Assembly: GCF_003626655.1 (NCBI RefSeq)
Contig: NZ_RBAN01000003.1
Span: forward strand, 1,054,001 to 1,118,000
Reading direction: 5' to 3'
Source: Micromonospora costi
GTDB lineage: Bacteria; Actinomycetota; Actinomycetes; Mycobacteriales; Micromonosporaceae
Length of the DNA stretch: 64,000 bases
Below, piece by piece: positions 42,599-51,479 of this stretch. Every line of letters starts with the position of its first letter. Positions within the stretch are counted from its first letter, which is position 1. The notes below the pieces were generated by a model. That model made no database searches. It was given only the letters and a program-made list of their open reading frames with translations, and was not told the origin of the DNA. The translations under genes and the position numbers were made by a program.

Positions 42599-43115
42599 GC
42601 AGCTCCTCGACCTCGTCGGCGCACCCGAGCATCAGGCAGACCTCGGCGGTGACGTCCGCCGGCAGCATCCCCTCCTGGGCGCAGAGGTCGAGCAGCTTCT
42701 GTGCCGGGATGCCCAGGTCGGCCAGGATGTCGGCGTCACCGACCGGGTCGGCCTCGGGGTCGACCGCGGGCTGCTCGGATTCCTCGTCGCCGCCGGCCGC
42801 CGGCCGGGGCTCCTCCACGTCGTCCAGGCCGGTGACCGACGTCTTCAGGTCACCGACCAGCAACGCGCCCAGCCGGGACTCCTCGGCGTACGCGGAGTCG
42901 GATCCGAAGATGCGCAGATCCTCACCCTCGTCCAGCCGCAGGATCACGAGGTACGTGTCCTCGGCCTCGACGAAGAGCAGCGACAGGTCGGCGTCCTGGT
43001 CGACGTCCCTCAGCCGGTCGGCGACCTCGTCGATGTCGGTGACCCCCCGCAGGTTCACCTCGGCGGCCGTCCAGCCGCCGTCATCGCGCACCACGGCCGC
43101 AGCGAAGTACGACAC
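42588..43115 (-). CDS. tRNA adenosine deaminase-associated protein
   Basis: A 175-residue acidic protein of a family found beside tadA in actinobacteria; its function is unknown. The N-terminal domain (MSYFAAAVVRDDGGWTAAEV, then LSLLFVEAEDTYLVILRLDEGEDLRIFGSD) is beta-rich, a disordered acidic linker follows, and the C-terminal helical segment (LLDLCAQEGMLPADVTAEVC) carries conserved cysteines. Overlaps tadA by 11 bp, so the two are co-translated. Confidence 0.88.
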   Translation of the reverse strand: MSYFAAAVVRDDGGWTAAEVNLRGVTDIDEVADRLRDVDQDADLSLLFVEAEDTYLVILRLDEGEDLRIFGSDSAYAEESRLGALLVGDLKTSVTGLDDVEEPRPAAGGDEESEQPAVDPEADPVGDADILADLGIPAQKLLDLCAQEGMLPADVTAEVCLMLGCADEVEELREV

Positions 43116-43238
43116 GGTCCCCCCAATTGCCTCGGCACAGCACGCCGACTCGTTACGCGTGCACGTTAGCCGGTCGGGTCGGCAGGCGACCGGTCAACGC
43201 CCCGAAGGGCCGGTCATTCCTGGCAAAGTCGTCGTCAC

Positions 43239-43406
43239 TCAGCCGGCGATGCGCCGCCTCGTGGCGATCAGCTGCCGCAGTCGCTCGGTGCGCAGCCGCT
43301 GCGGCCGCTCCCGTTGCCGTACCGCCCGGGCGCCGGCCAACTCGGCGAGGAGTTGCAGGCGACGGCGGCTACGGTCGGGGTCGAGCCGCGGAGTGGTCCA
43401 GGCCAT
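43239..43406 (-). CDS. possible small basic protein, 55 residues
   Basis: An ATG frame encoding an Arg-rich helical peptide (MAWTTPRLDPDRSRRRLQLL, then RQRERPQRLRTERLRQLIATRR). The ribosome site is weak and no family is recognised. It could be a nucleic-acid-binding micropeptide or chance; the gap between flanking genes is large enough to hold it. Confidence 0.4.
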   Translation of the reverse strand: MAWTTPRLDPDRSRRRLQLLAELAGARAVRQRERPQRLRTERLRQLIATRRRIAG

Positions 43407-43482
43407 ACCGCCGAGGGTGCCCAGTCGCCACGCCCACGTCAAGCCGGGATTCGCAGCGCAGTGGACCCGCCACGGCACGCAG

Positions 43483-43875
43483 TCACCAGAGCGGCCAGTC
43501 GGCGCTGGTCGCCCAGCGCACCGCCAGGACCGCAGCCGCGACACTCCACCCGCCGCCGGTGACGATCGCGATCCCGGTGGCCACCCCGCGGTCGCCGTGG
43601 CGGACCAGCAGCAGGGCCGTGAGCCAGGCGAGCAGACCGGCCACCACCGTCCACCACACGTAGCTCGCCACGTCCGTGCCGAGCAGCCCGAACAGCAGCA
43701 GCCAGCCGAAGGCCGCGCCGCCGCCCGCGGCGACGCCCGCGGCGGTGACCGGGTGCGGTTCCCGGTACGTGGGCCTCGTCGGTGGTCCGGCGGGGAAGAG
43801 CCCCGAGGGGGTACGCGGCGCCGGCCGGTACACGGCACCCGGGTCGTACGGGAAGGTCTGCTGCCCCGTCGTCAC
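43483..43875 (-). CDS. small membrane protein, 130 residues
   Basis: An integral membrane protein. A Pro/Tyr-rich cytoplasmic head (YDPGAVYRPAPRTPSGLFPA) precedes about three or four hydrophobic helices, the last containing GIAIVTGGGWSVAAAVLAVRW. I do not recognise the family. GTG at 43875 has GGGGAGG upstream. Divergent from the M23 peptidase lipoprotein gene. Confidence 0.75.
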   Translation of the reverse strand: MTTGQQTFPYDPGAVYRPAPRTPSGLFPAGPPTRPTYREPHPVTAAGVAAGGGAAFGWLLLFGLLGTDVASYVWWTVVAGLLAWLTALLLVRHGDRGVATGIAIVTGGGWSVAAAVLAVRWATSADWPLW

Positions 43876-43935
43876 CGTCGCCTCCCCTCGCCCGGACCGC
43901 TCGTCCCACCGTACCGACTCTGCCAGGATGACCGG

Positions 43936-44679
43936 ATGCCCTCGCCGACGATGCGACGCCGCGCGTACCCGCTCGTCCTGCCCCTGCTCGCCACGGCGCT
44001 CGCCGCGGGCTGCGCGTCCACGCGGCCCGGCGTGCCGCCGGACGGCGCGTGGGCGACCCCGTCCGGTGCGGTGGCCACCGCCGACCAGCCGGCACCGACC
44101 TCCGCCGCGCCGACCGCGTCCGCTCCGGGCACCGCCGCCACTGAATCGGCCGCCCCGCGTGCCGACCTGCGGCGCGTCTTCCCGGTCCGGGCCAGCAACG
44201 TCGCCTACCACCCCACGCACTCCGGCTACCCGGCGACGGACATCTTCGCCGACTGCGGCGAGCCGGTCGTGGCGGTCACCGACGGCACGATCCTCGAGGT
44301 GAGCCGGGTGGACCGGTTCGACAAGCGGGGACCACTCGGACCGGACAACGGCGGGCTGTCGGTGTCGTTGCTCGGCGACGACGGGGTCCGCTACTACGGC
44401 TCGCACCTCAGCGCGATCGCCCGGGGCGTGGACGCCGGCGTCCGGGTCCGCGCCGGCGACGCGCTCGGGAAGGTGGGGAAGACGGGCAACGCGAACAACG
44501 TCTGCCACCTCCACTTCGGCATCTCGCCGCCCTGCGCCGGCCACGACGGCTGGTGGATCCGACGGGGTGTCATCTGGCCGGCGCGCTACCTGGACTCGTG
44601 GCGCAAGGGCGGCAACCGCGCGCCGGTCGACGAGGTCGGTGCCTGGCAGCGGCGGCACGGCTGCCCGAAGGCTCCCTGA
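43936..44679 (+). CDS. M23 (LytM-type) metallopeptidase-family lipoprotein
   Basis: A 247-residue surface lipoprotein (lipobox AAGC, C26). After a Thr/Ala/Pro-rich linker, the M23 domain has HPTHSGYPATDIFADCGEPV with the first zinc ligands, YYGSHLSAI, and the HLHFGIS box. The H-x8-D spacing and SHL instead of GHL deviate from lysostaphin-like enzymes, so activity is uncertain. It may act on peptidoglycan cross-bridges or regulate other hydrolases. ATG at 43936 has AGGA 8 nt upstream. Confidence 0.85.
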   Translation: MPSPTMRRRAYPLVLPLLATALAAGCASTRPGVPPDGAWATPSGAVATADQPAPTSAAPTASAPGTAATESAAPRADLRRVFPVRASNVAYHPTHSGYPATDIFADCGEPVVAVTDGTILEVSRVDRFDKRGPLGPDNGGLSVSLLGDDGVRYYGSHLSAIARGVDAGVRVRAGDALGKVGKTGNANNVCHLHFGISPPCAGHDGWWIRRGVIWPARYLDSWRKGGNRAPVDEVGAWQRRHGCPKAP

Positions 44680-44708
44680 GTGGCGCCCCGGCGACTAGGT
44701 TCGGTGGG

Positions 44709-45779
44709 ATGAAGGCCCGGGACCCCATCGCCGACCTGAGGCGGATCGCGTTCCTGCTGGAGCGGGCGAACGAGGCGACCTACCGGGTGCGGGCGTTCCG
44801 CTCCGCGGCGAAGGCGCTCTCCGCACTGCCGGCCGCGGAGCTGACCGAGCGGGCGTCCGCCGGCACGCTCACCGAGCTGGCCGGTGTGGGTGACGTGACG
44901 GCCCGGTGCGTGGCGGAGTCGCTCGCCGGCGAGGAACCGGTCTACCTGCGCCGGCTCGTCGCCACCGAGGGCAGTGACCTGGACGCCGAGGCGACCGCGC
45001 TGCGGACGGCGCTGCGCGGCGACTGCCACACCCACTCGGACTGGTCCGACGGCGGGTCGCCCATCGAGGAGATGGCGCTGGCCGCCGTCGAGCTGGGGCA
45101 CGAGTACCTGGTGCTGACCGACCACTCGCCCCGGTTGACGGTGGCCCGGGGTCTCACCGCCGCCCGCCTGCGCCGTCAGCTCGACCACGTCGAGCAGGTG
45201 AACGCGGCGCTGCCCGAGGGGTTCCGGATCCTCACCGGGATCGAGGTGGACATCCTCGCCGACGGTTCGCTCGACCAGGACGAGGAGCTGCTGGCCCGGC
45301 TCGACGTGGTGGTCGGCTCGGTGCACAGCGGTCTGAACGACGAGCGGGCGAAGATGACCCGCCGCATGCTGGCCGCCATCGCCAACCCCCACCTCGACAT
45401 CCTCGGCCACTGCACCGGCCGGATGGTGTCGTCGCGCCCGATCGGCATCACGGGGCCGGGTGACCGCGGCCACCGCGCCCGTACGCGCAAGGAGAGCGAC
45501 TTCGACGCGGACGCCGTCTTCGCGGCCTGCGCCGAGCACGACGTCGCCGTCGAGATCAACTCGCGGCCGGAGCGGCAGGACCCGCCGAAGCGGCTGATCC
45601 GCCGCGCCCTGGAGGCGGGCTGCCGGTTCGCCATCAACACCGACGCCCACGCCCCCGGCCAGCTGGACTGGCAGCGGTTCGGCTGCGAGCGGGCGGCCCT
45701 CTGCGGCGTCCCCGCCGACCGCGTGGTCAACACGTGGTCGGCGGAGGACCTGGTCGACTGGACCCGCAAGCGGTCCTAG
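44709..45779 (+). CDS. PHP-domain phosphoesterase related to the C-terminal half of DNA polymerase X
   Basis: A 356-residue protein. Residues 1-90 resemble the PolX helix-hairpin-helix domain (RRIAFLLERANEATYRVRAF … LAGVGDVTA). From about 103 the PHP domain follows with metal ligands GDCHTHSDWSDGG (H107, H109), VLTDHS, GIEVDIL, GSVHSG, HCTGR and NTDAHAPGQLD. The nucleotidyltransferase palm of PolX is absent. In bacterial PolX the PHP domain has 3'-5' exonuclease activity, so a DNA end-processing role is plausible. Its stop overlaps the convergent transporter gene by 4 bp. Confidence 0.88.
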   Translation: MKARDPIADLRRIAFLLERANEATYRVRAFRSAAKALSALPAAELTERASAGTLTELAGVGDVTARCVAESLAGEEPVYLRRLVATEGSDLDAEATALRTALRGDCHTHSDWSDGGSPIEEMALAAVELGHEYLVLTDHSPRLTVARGLTAARLRRQLDHVEQVNAALPEGFRILTGIEVDILADGSLDQDEELLARLDVVVGSVHSGLNDERAKMTRRMLAAIANPHLDILGHCTGRMVSSRPIGITGPGDRGHRARTRKESDFDADAVFAACAEHDVAVEINSRPERQDPPKRLIRRALEAGCRFAINTDAHAPGQLDWQRFGCERAALCGVPADRVVNTWSAEDLVDWTRKRS

Positions 45780-46753
45780 CGCGTGGCCGGTTCCGCGGCG
45801 GGCACGGCCGGTGCCGCGACGTCGACCACGGCCGGGCGTCGCCGGCCGATCAGGCCCTGCGAGACGGCGACGCCGACCAGGACAATCAGCGCGCCGACCG
45901 GCTGGTGCCAGTTCAGCCGCTCGTCGAGCACCAGGGCGCCGATGAGCACCGCGAAGACCGGGATCAGGTAGGTCACGGTGGACGCCGTGCTGGCCCCGAT
46001 GATCCGGATGTTGCGCATGTTGATGACGAAGGCGAGGCCGGTGCCGAGCGCGCCGAGCGCCAGCACGCTGGCCAGCACCCGGGGCGACAGGTCGGTCGGC
46101 ACCGGGGGCGCGCCGGCCACCAGCGGGGCGACGATGGCGAGCTGCACCGTGGCGATCAGCAGTTGCGCGGCGGAGAGGGACACGCCGGAGTGCTTGCTGC
46201 CCGCCACGAACCGCTTCTGGTACGGAATGCCCACCCCGTAGCAGGCGGCGGCCCCGAAGCACAGCAGCTGGCCGGTGAAGTGGGACCCGCCGACGCCCTC
46301 CCAGACACCGAGCACCACGAGCACGCCGGCGAAGCCGAGCGCGAGCCCGACCGCGCTGCGCCGGGTGAGCCGCTCGGTGCGGAAGACCAGCACCGCGAGC
46401 GGCAGCACGATCAGCGGGGTGGTGGCGTTCCAGATGCCCGCCAGCATCGACTCGACCCGCTGCTCGCCGTAGCCGAAGAGCGTGAACGGGACGGCCACGC
46501 CGAGCGCGGCGACCACCGTGAGGTGGGCCCAGACGCGGGGCTCGCGGGGCAGCCGGTCACGCAGCACGGCGAGCACCACAAGCAGCGTCAGCGCGCCGGC
46601 GGCCACGCGGTAGAGCGTGAGCTGGAGGGGATGCAGCTCCTCGACGCCGATCTTGATGAACAGGAAGCTGGAGCCCCAGATCGCGGCCAGCGCCAGGAAA
46701 CCGGGCAGCCAGCTGCGGAGCCCCGGTCGGTCAGGAGTGAAGTGGCCTGTCAC
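45776..46753 (-). CDS. EamA/DMT-family transporter
   Basis: A 325-residue inner-membrane protein with ten predicted helices in two EamA repeats. TM1 reads LAALAAIWGSSFLFIKIG-like (GFLALAAIWGSSFLFIKIGV), typical of RhaT/YdcZ group exporters of metabolites. Second-repeat motif NIRIIGASTASTVTYLIPVFA. The start is uncertain: GTG at 46753 gives a 13-residue head; a GTG at 46819 adds 22 residues with no better ribosome site. The last four bases overlap the convergent PHP gene. Confidence 0.85.
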   Translation of the reverse strand: MTGHFTPDRPGLRSWLPGFLALAAIWGSSFLFIKIGVEELHPLQLTLYRVAAGALTLLVVLAVLRDRLPREPRVWAHLTVVAALGVAVPFTLFGYGEQRVESMLAGIWNATTPLIVLPLAVLVFRTERLTRRSAVGLALGFAGVLVVLGVWEGVGGSHFTGQLLCFGAAACYGVGIPYQKRFVAGSKHSGVSLSAAQLLIATVQLAIVAPLVAGAPPVPTDLSPRVLASVLALGALGTGLAFVINMRNIRIIGASTASTVTYLIPVFAVLIGALVLDERLNWHQPVGALIVLVGVAVSQGLIGRRRPAVVDVAAPAVPAAEPATR

Positions 46754-46886
46754 CCCTGACACTCTGCCGGAGGCGTACGACAAAGTCCCGCGACTTTCGG
46801 ACCCGGTGTCCGACGCCACAGAAACCGCCTGGATTGGTAGGGCGTCGACCAGTCCGCCGACCTGCTGCCCTGACCTGCAAACGCGG

Positions 46887-46917
46887 TCGACACCGGCCCG
46901 GCCAGGTCACGTAATGT
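46887..46917 (+). promoter_or_regulatory. leaderless promoter of the DUF885 gene
   Basis: -35-like TCGACA (46887-46892) and -10 TAATGT (46912-46917) with a 19-nt spacer. The GTG start follows 6 nt after the -10, so transcription should begin at or next to the start codon. No ribosome site is present. Confidence 0.6.
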
Positions 46918-46923
46918 CGCCAC

Positions 46924-48594
46924 GTGGGACGAATCGACGAACTCGCGAACCGCTACGTGGCCGAGTGGGCGCCGTTGAGCCCGACCGGTGCCACCTACGT
47001 CGGCATCGCCGGCTATGACGACACACTCGACGACCTGTCGCCCGACGGCTACGCGGCCCGGGCCGACCTGACCCGCCGCACGCTGGCCGACCTCGACGTG
47101 ACCGAGCCGGAGACCGAGGCGGAACGGACCGCCAAGGAGGCCATGCAGGAGCGGCTCGGCCTCGACCTCGCGCGCTACGACGCCGGCGAGACGACCAGCG
47201 AGGTCAACGTGATCGCCAGCGGCCTGCACGAGATCCGGATGGTCTTCGACCTCATGCCGACCGAGGGCGAGGACGCGCGGGCCAACATCGCGGCCCGGCT
47301 GAACGGCTTCGCGGCCGCCCTGGAGGGCTACAAGACGACGCTGCGCGAGGCGGCAGCCGCCGGGCACATCAGCTCGAAGGTGCAGCTGACCGAGGTGGCC
47401 AAGCAGTGCGACATCTGGGTCGACCCGAACGGCGACAACTTCTTCCACGGGCTGGTCGAGCGGCTCGGCGCGGACGGCAGCGTCGGCGCCGAGCTGCGCC
47501 GGGGCGCGGCGGCGGCCACCGCCGCGACCGCCGAGTTCGGCCAGTTCCTCCGCAGCGAACTCGCGCCGCGGGGGCGGGACCGGCAGGCCGCCGGCCGGGA
47601 GCGCTACGAGCTGGCGTCGCAGTACTTCCTCGGCGCCAAGGTCGACCTGGACGAGACGTACGCCTGGGGCTTCGCGGAGCTGGCCCGCCTGGAGAGCGAG
47701 ATGCGGGCGGTGGCCGCGCGTATCTCGGGACCGGGCGCCACCGTGGACGAAGCCGTCGCGGCGCTGGACGCCGACCCGGCGCGGACCATCCAGGGCAAGG
47801 AGGCGTTCCGCGACTGGATGCAGGCGCTCGCCGACAAGGCCATCAGCGAACTGCACGGCACGCACTTCGACATCCCCGAGCAGGTACGCCGGATCGAGTG
47901 CTGCCTCGCGCCGACCAGCGACGGCGCCATCTACTACACGGGGCCCAGCGAGGACTTCTCCCGACCGGGCCGGATGTGGTGGGCGGTGCCGCAGGGCATC
48001 ACCGACTTCTCCACCTGGCGTGAAGTGACCACCGTCTACCACGAGGGCGTGCCGGGTCACCACCTCCAGGTCGCGCAGACCGCCGTCCGGGCCGACCTGC
48101 TCAACCGCTGGCAGCGGCTGCTCTGCTGGGTCTCCGGGCACGGCGAGGGCTGGGCGCTCTACTCCGAGCGCCTGATGGACGAGCTGGGCTACCTGGAGGA
48201 TCCGGGCGACAAGCTCGGCATGCTCGACGCGCAGGCCATGCGGGCGGCCCGGGTGATCGTCGACATCGGCATGCACCTGGAGCTGGAGATCCCCCGGGAC
48301 AACCCGTTCGGCTTCCACCCCGGCGAGCGCTGGACGCCGGAGCTGGGCTGGGAGTTCATGCGCGCGCACTGCCGGGTGCCGGACGAGAACCTCCGCTTCG
48401 AGCTGAACCGCTACCTCGGCTGGCCGGGGCAGGCGCCGTCGTACAAGGTGGGCGAGCGAATCTGGCTCCAGGCGCGGGACGAGGCGAAGGCCCGCAAGGG
48501 CGCCGACTTCGACCTCAAGGAGTTCCACCGGCAGGCGCTCGACCTGGGCGCGCTCGGGCTGGACCCGCTCCGCCGGGCCCTCGCCCGCCTCTGA
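46924..48594 (+). CDS. DUF885-family zinc peptidase
   Basis: A 556-residue cytoplasmic protein. The metal motif HEGVPGHH (373-380) is the DUF885 version of HExxH, with a downstream GHGEGWALYSERLMDELGY helix supplying the glutamate ligand. Family members are thought to be metallocarboxypeptidases, but substrates are unproven. No signal peptide. The GTG start fits a leaderless promoter directly upstream. Confidence 0.88.
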   Translation: MGRIDELANRYVAEWAPLSPTGATYVGIAGYDDTLDDLSPDGYAARADLTRRTLADLDVTEPETEAERTAKEAMQERLGLDLARYDAGETTSEVNVIASGLHEIRMVFDLMPTEGEDARANIAARLNGFAAALEGYKTTLREAAAAGHISSKVQLTEVAKQCDIWVDPNGDNFFHGLVERLGADGSVGAELRRGAAAATAATAEFGQFLRSELAPRGRDRQAAGRERYELASQYFLGAKVDLDETYAWGFAELARLESEMRAVAARISGPGATVDEAVAALDADPARTIQGKEAFRDWMQALADKAISELHGTHFDIPEQVRRIECCLAPTSDGAIYYTGPSEDFSRPGRMWWAVPQGITDFSTWREVTTVYHEGVPGHHLQVAQTAVRADLLNRWQRLLCWVSGHGEGWALYSERLMDELGYLEDPGDKLGMLDAQAMRAARVIVDIGMHLELEIPRDNPFGFHPGERWTPELGWEFMRAHCRVPDENLRFELNRYLGWPGQAPSYKVGERIWLQARDEAKARKGADFDLKEFHRQALDLGALGLDPLRRALARL

Positions 48595-48628
48595 CCGGGC
48601 CGTCCGCGGTGGCGGTCACACGCCCTTC

Positions 48629-48664
48629 CGGGAGCCGGCGGTACGACGAGTCCGCCGGCTCCCG
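48629..48664. terminator. bidirectional hairpin between DUF885 and DUF6114 genes
   Basis: CGGGAGCCGGCGG (48629-48641) pairs perfectly with 48652-48664, 10-nt loop, between convergent genes. Confidence 0.75.
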
Positions 48665-48684
48665 CCGTCGTGCCGGAGCCCCGG

Positions 48685-50337
48685 TCAGCCGAGGGACAGC
48701 TTCAACTCGGGGCGGGCCGTCAGGGTGTCCGTGGTGATGTACGCGAGGTCGATCACCGGGTCGGTGAACGTGATCGCCACCGGCAACGTGACCGGGATGC
48801 CGTCCGGGAAGGGCAGGTCGGGGGTCAGCGTGACCTTGATGCCGAGGAGCCGGCCGACGAACCGCGTGGTGTAGAAGGCGACGTCGCCCTGCACCGTCAG
48901 CCGGTCGGTCGCGTAGAGCTGGTTGAGCCCCTGCGGCCCGTCCGCCCGCAGCAGGAAGTCCTCGGTGACCGCCTTCCGCATGCTGAACTTGAGCACCTTC
49001 AGGCTGCCGCCCTCCGTGGGCAGGTCCGTGACCCCCTCGAACCGCAGGGCGGTCATGGTGACCGAGGTCCCGGTCAGCTTCGAGGGCGTGCGTGCCACCT
49101 TCGGCTGGTCGGGATCGGCGGCGATCCGCGGCAGCGGCTTACCCGGCTCGATCGGGCCGGGCCGGGCCGGCGCCGGTTCCGTGGCGGTGGCGTCGGGGCA
49201 GTCGGCGGAGCCGGGTCGGCCGACGGCTGCGCTCGTGGTCGGCGCCGCCGTCGTCGGCTCGCTGCTGGGTTGGGCGGTCGCGGTGGGCGTCGGTGTAGGC
49301 GACGCGTCGCGCCCGCTCCGGCGGCCTCCGGTGAGCAGGTCGCCGATCCCCTCCAGGATGTCGGTGATGATGTTGCCGTCCGACGTCCGCTCCGGCTCGG
49401 GGGTCGGGCTGGCCGTCGGTGTCGCCGCTGGCGCGCTCCGGCTCGGTGCCGGGGACGGCTTCGCCGGCTTCGACCGGGTGGGACACGGCGAGGCGGCGGG
49501 GCGTACGGGCTGCATGGGGGCGGCCTGCACGGGCGCCGGCCGGACGGCGACCAGCGCGGTGGCGCAGAGGCCCAGCACGAGCAGCGCGACCGCGAAGAAG
49601 CGAGGGTCGGCGGCGCCGCCGGGTGGGTCGGAGAACGTGCTCGTTGTCGGCGTACCGGGTTGGTCGGCCGCCGGGTACGCCTCGGCGTTCCGCGGCCGCG
49701 GCGCGGAGGGCCCGGGATAGGGCGGGGGCGGCGCGGCCGTCGCCGGGGTGCCCACCGGGGCTGGGGAGTCCGTACCGCCGGAGGTCTCGGGTGCGGTCGG
49801 AGGAACCGTGTCGGGAGCGGCGTCCCGGAGACCGGCAACCGGCTCGGCGGGGGATGCTCCGGCCGGCGTCGCCTCGGTCGAGGCCGCTTCGGCGTCGTCC
49901 GCCTCCCTGGTGGGCGATGCGGTGGGCGATCCGGTGGGCGATGCGGTGGGCGACGCGGTCGCCGACGTCCAGGCGAAGGCGAGGGCGCTGCCCAGGATGC
50001 CGAGGAGCATGCCGAGGAAGAAGCCGCCGAGGTTGAGCCCCATCAGCGAGTAGACCGACGTGACCGCGGCGACGACGGAGTAGAACGGCCGCTGCGCCGG
50101 CGTGAGCCAGAGCAGCAGCCCGCACGTCACCAGGATGATGGGGATCAGCAACGCCGACAGCCCCGTCGCGCCGCTCTGGAAACTCAGGCCGTTGACCGTC
50201 ATCCGGGTCGAGGCGAACATCTCGACCCCGGCGAGGGCGATGAGCAGCCCGCCCCAGAAGGGCCGGCTCCGCCGCCACCGGCGGAAGCTCCGCCAGACGC
50301 GGGCCGGGCCGGCGGTTGAGACGTTGGCGCTTGTCAC
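48685..50337 (-). CDS. DUF6114-family membrane protein with long Pro/Thr-rich linker
   Basis: A 550-residue protein. Four N-terminal helices (residues about 25-130: RPFWGGLLIALAGVEMFAST, then ALLIPIILVTCGLLLWLTPA and the paired GLNLGGFFLGMLLGILGSALAF) form the DUF6114 domain. A disordered Ser/Thr/Pro region with SPTASPTGSPTASPT tandem residues follows, then a fifth hydrophobic segment, a second low-complexity region and a C-terminal beta-rich domain (from about 430). The C-terminal part resembles the neighbouring DUF6230 product in style (GLNQLYATDRLTVQGDVAFY). Function unknown; the pair is common in spore-forming actinobacteria. Confidence 0.85.
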   Translation of the reverse strand: MTSANVSTAGPARVWRSFRRWRRSRPFWGGLLIALAGVEMFASTRMTVNGLSFQSGATGLSALLIPIILVTCGLLLWLTPAQRPFYSVVAAVTSVYSLMGLNLGGFFLGMLLGILGSALAFAWTSATASPTASPTGSPTASPTREADDAEAASTEATPAGASPAEPVAGLRDAAPDTVPPTAPETSGGTDSPAPVGTPATAAPPPPYPGPSAPRPRNAEAYPAADQPGTPTTSTFSDPPGGAADPRFFAVALLVLGLCATALVAVRPAPVQAAPMQPVRPAASPCPTRSKPAKPSPAPSRSAPAATPTASPTPEPERTSDGNIITDILEGIGDLLTGGRRSGRDASPTPTPTATAQPSSEPTTAAPTTSAAVGRPGSADCPDATATEPAPARPGPIEPGKPLPRIAADPDQPKVARTPSKLTGTSVTMTALRFEGVTDLPTEGGSLKVLKFSMRKAVTEDFLLRADGPQGLNQLYATDRLTVQGDVAFYTTRFVGRLLGIKVTLTPDLPFPDGIPVTLPVAITFTDPVIDLAYITTDTLTARPELKLSLG

Positions 50338-50381
50338 GTGACTCCTCCTGGCGGGCGAGCATCGAGGGGATCGGCAGCCCT

Positions 50382-50459
50382 CCCGCGATCTTGCACTTTC
50401 GGCCCCGAGTTCGCGGCCTTCGCCCCGTTATGTCGGGGCACAAAGTGCAAGATCGCGGG
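50382..50459. repeat. GATC-containing intergenic palindrome, family A copy 2
   Basis: Perfect 18-bp arms CCCGCGATCTTGCACTTT (50382-50399) and complement (50442-50459). The interior shares CGGCCCC, GTTCGCGGC and CGGGGCAC with copy 1 at 12761-12836. It separates the DUF6230 and DUF6114 genes, both on the minus strand. Confidence 0.88.
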
Positions 50460-50479
50460 GAGGTGGACTGGCGCCCAGC

Positions 50480-51094
50480 TCAGAAGCACTCCTTGCCCTT
50501 CGCGTCGTCGCCCACGTTCACCTTGAGCCTCAGCCCGGTGAGGTTGAAGGTGGCCGCCGTGGTGTACCGCGACGTCTGGCGCAGGCCGGTGATGGTGACG
50601 TGGTCCGAGTTCTGGCCGAACGAGCCGGCCTGGGCCGTCGGGTTCAGGTCGCTCGCGTCCCGGCCGATCCTGATGTTCGTGAACGTCGCATTGCCCTGGA
50701 GGTCGTCCATCGCGATGAACAGATCCTTGGCGCGGGCCGGCTCCTTACCCTCACCCGCGTTGATGGTGAGGACCACCGGCAGGCCGGGCAGGTCGGCACG
50801 GACGGACTGGCAGAGCTTGTACAACTCGGCACTGCTGATCTCGGAGATCGCCACCGGATGGACCTTGCCGTCCTTGCCCTTCTCCCGGACGATGCCGCCG
50901 TACTGCTTGAAGCCGTCACCCTCCAGCCGCTCGGCACCGATCTTGAACGTCTGTCCGGACACGGTGATGTCGGACGCGATCGCCCCGGTGGACATCCCGA
51001 AAAGGATGACGCCGGCAGCGGCCGTCGCGGGCACCATCATCGCGGCGAACCGCCGCCACCGGGTACGACCCGGGTTGTCAGACCGTTCCTGCAC
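50480..51094 (-). CDS. DUF6230-family exported protein
   Basis: A 204-residue protein. A basic head (RSDNPGRTRWRRFA) and a hydrophobic segment (AMMVPATAAAGVILFGMSTGAIA) form a signal peptide. The mature domain is beta-rich (SDITVSGQTFKIGAERLEGDG … VTITGLRQTSRYTTAATFNLTGLRLKVNV) and ends KGKECF. DUF6230 usually precedes DUF6114, as here. GTG at 51094 follows GAGGAGGAAC. Its gap carries two TTACC palindromes. Confidence 0.85.
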   Translation of the reverse strand: MQERSDNPGRTRWRRFAAMMVPATAAAGVILFGMSTGAIASDITVSGQTFKIGAERLEGDGFKQYGGIVREKGKDGKVHPVAISEISSAELYKLCQSVRADLPGLPVVLTINAGEGKEPARAKDLFIAMDDLQGNATFTNIRIGRDASDLNPTAQAGSFGQNSDHVTITGLRQTSRYTTAATFNLTGLRLKVNVGDDAKGKECF

Positions 51095-51479
51095 GGGTTC
51101 CTCCTCAGGTGGTACGCACGGGTGGCCGGCCCCGACATGGCGGCCCCGCACCGGAGCCGCCGTCTATTACCGGCGGGTAACGAACGTGCATGATGGTGCA
51201 CCCGGTGAGGTGCGGCTCACAACCCCCCGATTACCAGCTGGTAACTATGGGTCGACGACCGGAGATCGCCGAGTCACCGAGCGTCGACAGTCCCGAATGG
51301 ACGAGCGGCATCTTCCGCCATCAAAGCCGACATAAGCGCCAGCACCAACCACGTCCAGTAACCGTTACATCGACAGGTCACAATACGATAACGGGCCGGT
51401 ACCGCCGCCGTCCGGCCGGGTACGCATCGTCGCTGTTCGGCCCTCCACCCGGCGCCACCGCGCCGCTATGCTCTGCCGC
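51095..51479. other. 385-bp divergent intergenic region
   Basis: No coding sequence is supported. It holds two TTACC-N4-GGTAA palindromes near the DUF6230 gene, a locally AT-richer block at about 51320-51390, and a TATGCT -10 element (51467-51472) that lies 7 nt before the methyltransferase GTG. Confidence 0.65.
51167..51244. promoter_or_regulatory. two TTACC-N4-GGTAA palindromes upstream of the DUF6230 gene
   Basis: TTACCGGCGGGTAA (51167-51180) and TTACCAGCTGGTAA (51231-51244) are perfect 5-bp inverted arms with 4-bp centres, 64 bp apart. The second is fully self-complementary. This spacing and symmetry suggest a dimeric repressor, not encoded nearby. Confidence 0.7.

Noticed and set aside
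51167..51244. parS or Zur/KstR-type site identity for the TTACC palindromes
   Set aside because: The sequence does not fit the consensus of those regulators, so only an unnamed operator is claimed.
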